From Acidithiobacillus ferruginosus (GTDB lineage: Bacteria > Pseudomonadota > Gammaproteobacteria > Acidithiobacillales > Acidithiobacillaceae): DNA of 20,311 nt. Below the pieces are notes generated by a model that saw nothing but the letters and a program-made list of their open reading frames with translations, made no database searches and was not told where the DNA came from. A program made the position numbers and the translations under genes. The stretch spans positions 1 to 20,311 of the forward strand of contig NZ_JABBDR010000180.1 in NCBI RefSeq assembly GCF_018854495.1, written 5' to 3'. Positions 18,516-20,311 of this stretch are shown here, in pieces; the first letter of the stretch is position 1, and every line of letters begins with the position of its first letter.

Positions 18516-19586
18516 ATGTTGGCTTTGAAGACCCGCCTTGTCCTCGTTACCCTCGGTCTGTTAGTAGCTGCGCAGTCCCATGCCGCAGGTTTCGCCGCGC
18601 CGACCTCCGTGGTGGGGCTTTCGGAAGCGGGAGCCACGGTAGCCGACGGCGGACCCGTCAGCAGTTTTGCCGACAATCCCGCAGATATGGTCTTCTTTCC
18701 GGGTACCCGGGTGGGTCTGGATATTCTCGCAACGCGCCCGGCTTACAAGGTGGACAACGGCAGTGGCAGTATCGATGCCAGCAGCAATCTGCAGATTCTG
18801 CCCGATCTCTTTGTGACCCATCGTTTCAATGATCTGCCACTGGCGGTTGGTTTCGGCATCACTTCACCCTACAGCATCAACGCCACTTGGCCCGCCGGGA
18901 CTTTTCCTGGACAACCTTCGCTGAAAAATGACCTGCGGATCATTGATGTGAATCCGGGAGTTGCCTATCTGCTGCTCCCCAACCTGAGCGTTGGAGTGGG
19001 TCTGGATTATTACCAGGCGCTGAGCGCAACCTTTGGCCCAAATTCGGGCACCGGCGGAGGCGTCGGCGGTAACGTCGGGCTTTTCTACACCACCGAGCGC
19101 TTCAATGCGGGACTCAGTTATCGCTCCGCGGCCAGCATTTCTTCGGGCGGCGGCAGCATTGATCTCCCCAGTCGCGTACAGGCAGGTGTCCGCTACCGAT
19201 TTACCCCACGCCTTGCGAGCGAACTGGATGTGGACTGGAATGACTGGAGCAATGCCCAGTTACCTGGCCATGGCAGCCTCGGCTGGAAGTCTGCCATGGC
19301 CTATCGCCTCGGGCTCAGTTATCACCTGAACCAGAATCTGGAGCTCCGCGGTGGCCTCGCCCACGAGGGCAGTCCCGGCAACAGCTCGAGTTTTGATGCG
19401 GCGGCGCCGGGAACCAGCAGCAATCTGGCCTCCTTCGGGCTGGGTATCGGTCTGGGCGCATGGCATTACGACATCGGTGCCTCCTATGCCCTCTCCGGCA
19501 ACACGACATCTTCTTATCCCGGCTATGCAGGCACGTATAAAGCCAGTATCTTCAACTTCGGTGCCGCAATTTCCCGGGATTTTTAA
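18516..19586 (+). CDS. OmpP1/FadL/TodX-family outer-membrane channel
   Basis: The 356-residue product starts with a clear signal peptide (hydrophobic 8-19, cleavage after SHA or SHAA near residue 23-24) and ends in Phe, as outer-membrane beta-barrels do. The N-terminal hatch-like segment contains VSSFADNPADMVFFPGTRVGLD (48-69), with the NPA motif of FadL proteins. The rest alternates polar and hydrophobic strands, with GVGLDYYQALSATF, ELDVDWNDWSNAQLPG and RLGLSYHLNQNLELRGGLAHEG typical of the family. FadL proteins pass hydrophobic compounds sideways out of the barrel into the outer membrane. It is shorter than E. coli FadL (446 with signal). TGGAG gives a good ribosome binding site. It lies 18 bases after lolA and 18 before rarA. 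The substrate is unknown. Confidence 0.88.
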   Translation: MLALKTRLVLVTLGLLVAAQSHAAGFAAPTSVVGLSEAGATVADGGPVSSFADNPADMVFFPGTRVGLDILATRPAYKVDNGSGSIDASSNLQILPDLFVTHRFNDLPLAVGFGITSPYSINATWPAGTFPGQPSLKNDLRIIDVNPGVAYLLLPNLSVGVGLDYYQALSATFGPNSGTGGGVGGNVGLFYTTERFNAGLSYRSAASISSGGGSIDLPSRVQAGVRYRFTPRLASELDVDWNDWSNAQLPGHGSLGWKSAMAYRLGLSYHLNQNLELRGGLAHEGSPGNSSSFDAAAPGTSSNLASFGLGIGLGAWHYDIGASYALSGNTTSSYPGYAGTYKASIFNFGAAISRDF

Positions 19587-19604
19587 CGGACAACCCGTCT
19601 CCGG

Positions 19605-20311
19605 ATGATTCCTATGGCAGCATCGTCCACCGACCCTCGTCCCTTGGCGGCGCGGATGCGCCCGCAGACGCTGGACGCTTACGCCGGGCAGCGCCATCTG
19701 CTCGGCAAGGAAGGGCCGTTGCAGGCCATGGTGCAGGCCGGGCATCTGCACTCCATGATCCTCTGGGGCCCGCCAGGCAGTGGCAAAACCACCCTGGCGC
19801 AACTCCTGGCCCACACTGTCGGCCGCCACTTTCAGATTTTGTCTGCCGTCAACAGCGGAGTGCGCGAGATCCGCGCCGCCGTCGCTAGCGCCGAGGCCGC
19901 CCAGTCCCTGGGGCAGGGTACGGTCCTCTTCATCGATGAAATCCATCGCTTCAACAAGAGCCAGCAGGATGCCTTGCTACCTTATGTGGAAGAAGGCGTC
20001 GTGACCCTCATCGGCGCAACGACGGAAAACCCCAGCTTCGCCTTGGTCAATGCCCTGCTGTCCCGGGCGCGGGTTTACGTCCTCAAGGCGCTGACCGAAG
20101 AAGAACTCGGCGCCGTCCTCGATCATACCCTCGCCGACAGGGTGCTCGGTCTGGGGGCACTGGCGATAGAGATGTCCCCGGAAGTACGCAAGGGGTTGCT
20201 GACCGCCGCCGACGGTGACGCGCGCCGTCTCCTCAACCTGCTCGACCTCGCGGTACAACTGGCCCCGGTGCAGGCGGGTAACACCCAGATCACCGCCGAA
20301 ATCGTCGCCGC
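19605..20311 (+). CDS. rarA: Replication-associated recombination protein RarA (MgsA), N-terminal part
   Basis: The frame is open to the right edge, so only about 235 of roughly 440 residues are present. It encodes a clamp-loader-like AAA+ ATPase: PLAARMRPQTLDAYAGQRHLLG (13-34), HSMILWGPPGSGKTTLA (49-65, Walker A), ISAV-like LSAVNSGVREIR, Walker B LFIDEIHRFNKSQQDALLP, IGATTENPSFALVNALLSRARVYVL (sensor 1 and arginine finger region), and GDARRLLNLLDLA (sensor 2). RarA acts at stalled replication forks together with SSB and RecA-related processes. Two in-frame ATGs, 19605 and 19614, are possible; neither has a strong ribosome binding site. It follows the FadL-like gene by 18 bases and probably belongs to the ftsK-lolA transcript. 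Confidence 0.94.
   Translation, partial: MIPMAASSTDPRPLAARMRPQTLDAYAGQRHLLGKEGPLQAMVQAGHLHSMILWGPPGSGKTTLAQLLAHTVGRHFQILSAVNSGVREIRAAVASAEAAQSLGQGTVLFIDEIHRFNKSQQDALLPYVEEGVVTLIGATTENPSFALVNALLSRARVYVLKALTEEELGAVLDHTLADRVLGLGALAIEMSPEVRKGLLTAADGDARRLLNLLDLAVQLAPVQAGNTQITAEIVA

Overview
The window reads as a conserved chromosomal segment of a free-living, moderately GC-rich (about 60% by eye) Gram-negative proteobacterium. LolA, a FadL-family outer-membrane protein, FtsK with the ftsK-lolA-rarA order, and the ispD-ispF-truD string all point to the beta/gamma-proteobacterial side. A DsrE-family sulfur-carrier-like protein, a glutathione-type thiol system and a metal-type MerR regulator would fit an Acidithiobacillus-like acidophilic sulfur oxidiser. 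That genus assignment is inference from gene content and could not be tested by a search. No rRNA, tRNA, CRISPR array, insertion sequence, phage gene or toxin-antitoxin pair was found, and coding density is very high with no gene-free stretch over 300 bases.

Layout. (1) 1-993, plus strand: the 3' end of dgkA and a PAP2-family lipid phosphatase, a membrane-lipid recycling pair. (2) 1028-1920, plus: a promoter, a DUF948-like membrane protein, a YtxH-like membrane protein and a hairpin terminator. (3) 1922-3748, plus: dsrE-like gene, an HPRT-like phosphoribosyltransferase and S-methyl-5'-thioinosine phosphorylase, nearly or actually overlapping; the last two form a route from methylthioinosine to hypoxanthine to IMP. 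(4) 3771-6061, minus: a peroxiredoxin-glutaredoxin fusion followed by glutathione reductase, behind a near-consensus promoter; together they make a glutathione-driven peroxide reduction pathway. (5) 6091-10655, minus: mfd and serB, overlapping by four bases. (6) 10656-10819: divergent mfd/ispD control region with a perfect tandem 14-bp repeat. (7) 10820-13098, plus: ispD-ispF-truD. (8) 13141-13650, plus: a MerR-family metal-type regulator without an evident target operon. (9) 13718-15268, minus: trxB then a proline-rich Smr-domain protein. (10) 15492-20311, plus: ftsK (apparently without a Shine-Dalgarno sequence), lolA, a FadL/OmpP1-type porin and the start of rarA, which runs off the right edge.

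How it works together. Two complete thiol-reductase entry points (Gor and TrxB) lie in the same 12 kb, one wired directly to a peroxidase. The sulfur theme recurs in dsrE-hpt-mtiP, where a DsrE-type thiol protein is linked to salvage of a sulfur-containing nucleoside. The remaining genes are cell envelope, division, isoprenoid, RNA modification and DNA repair housekeeping.

I did not find a wholly new multi-gene system. The items most worth a second look are the MerR regulator with methionine at the metal-selectivity position, the FadL-like porin inserted into the ftsK-lolA-rarA order, the dsrE/methylthioinosine salvage coupling, the probable leaderless ftsK mRNA, and the tandem repeats between mfd and ispD.
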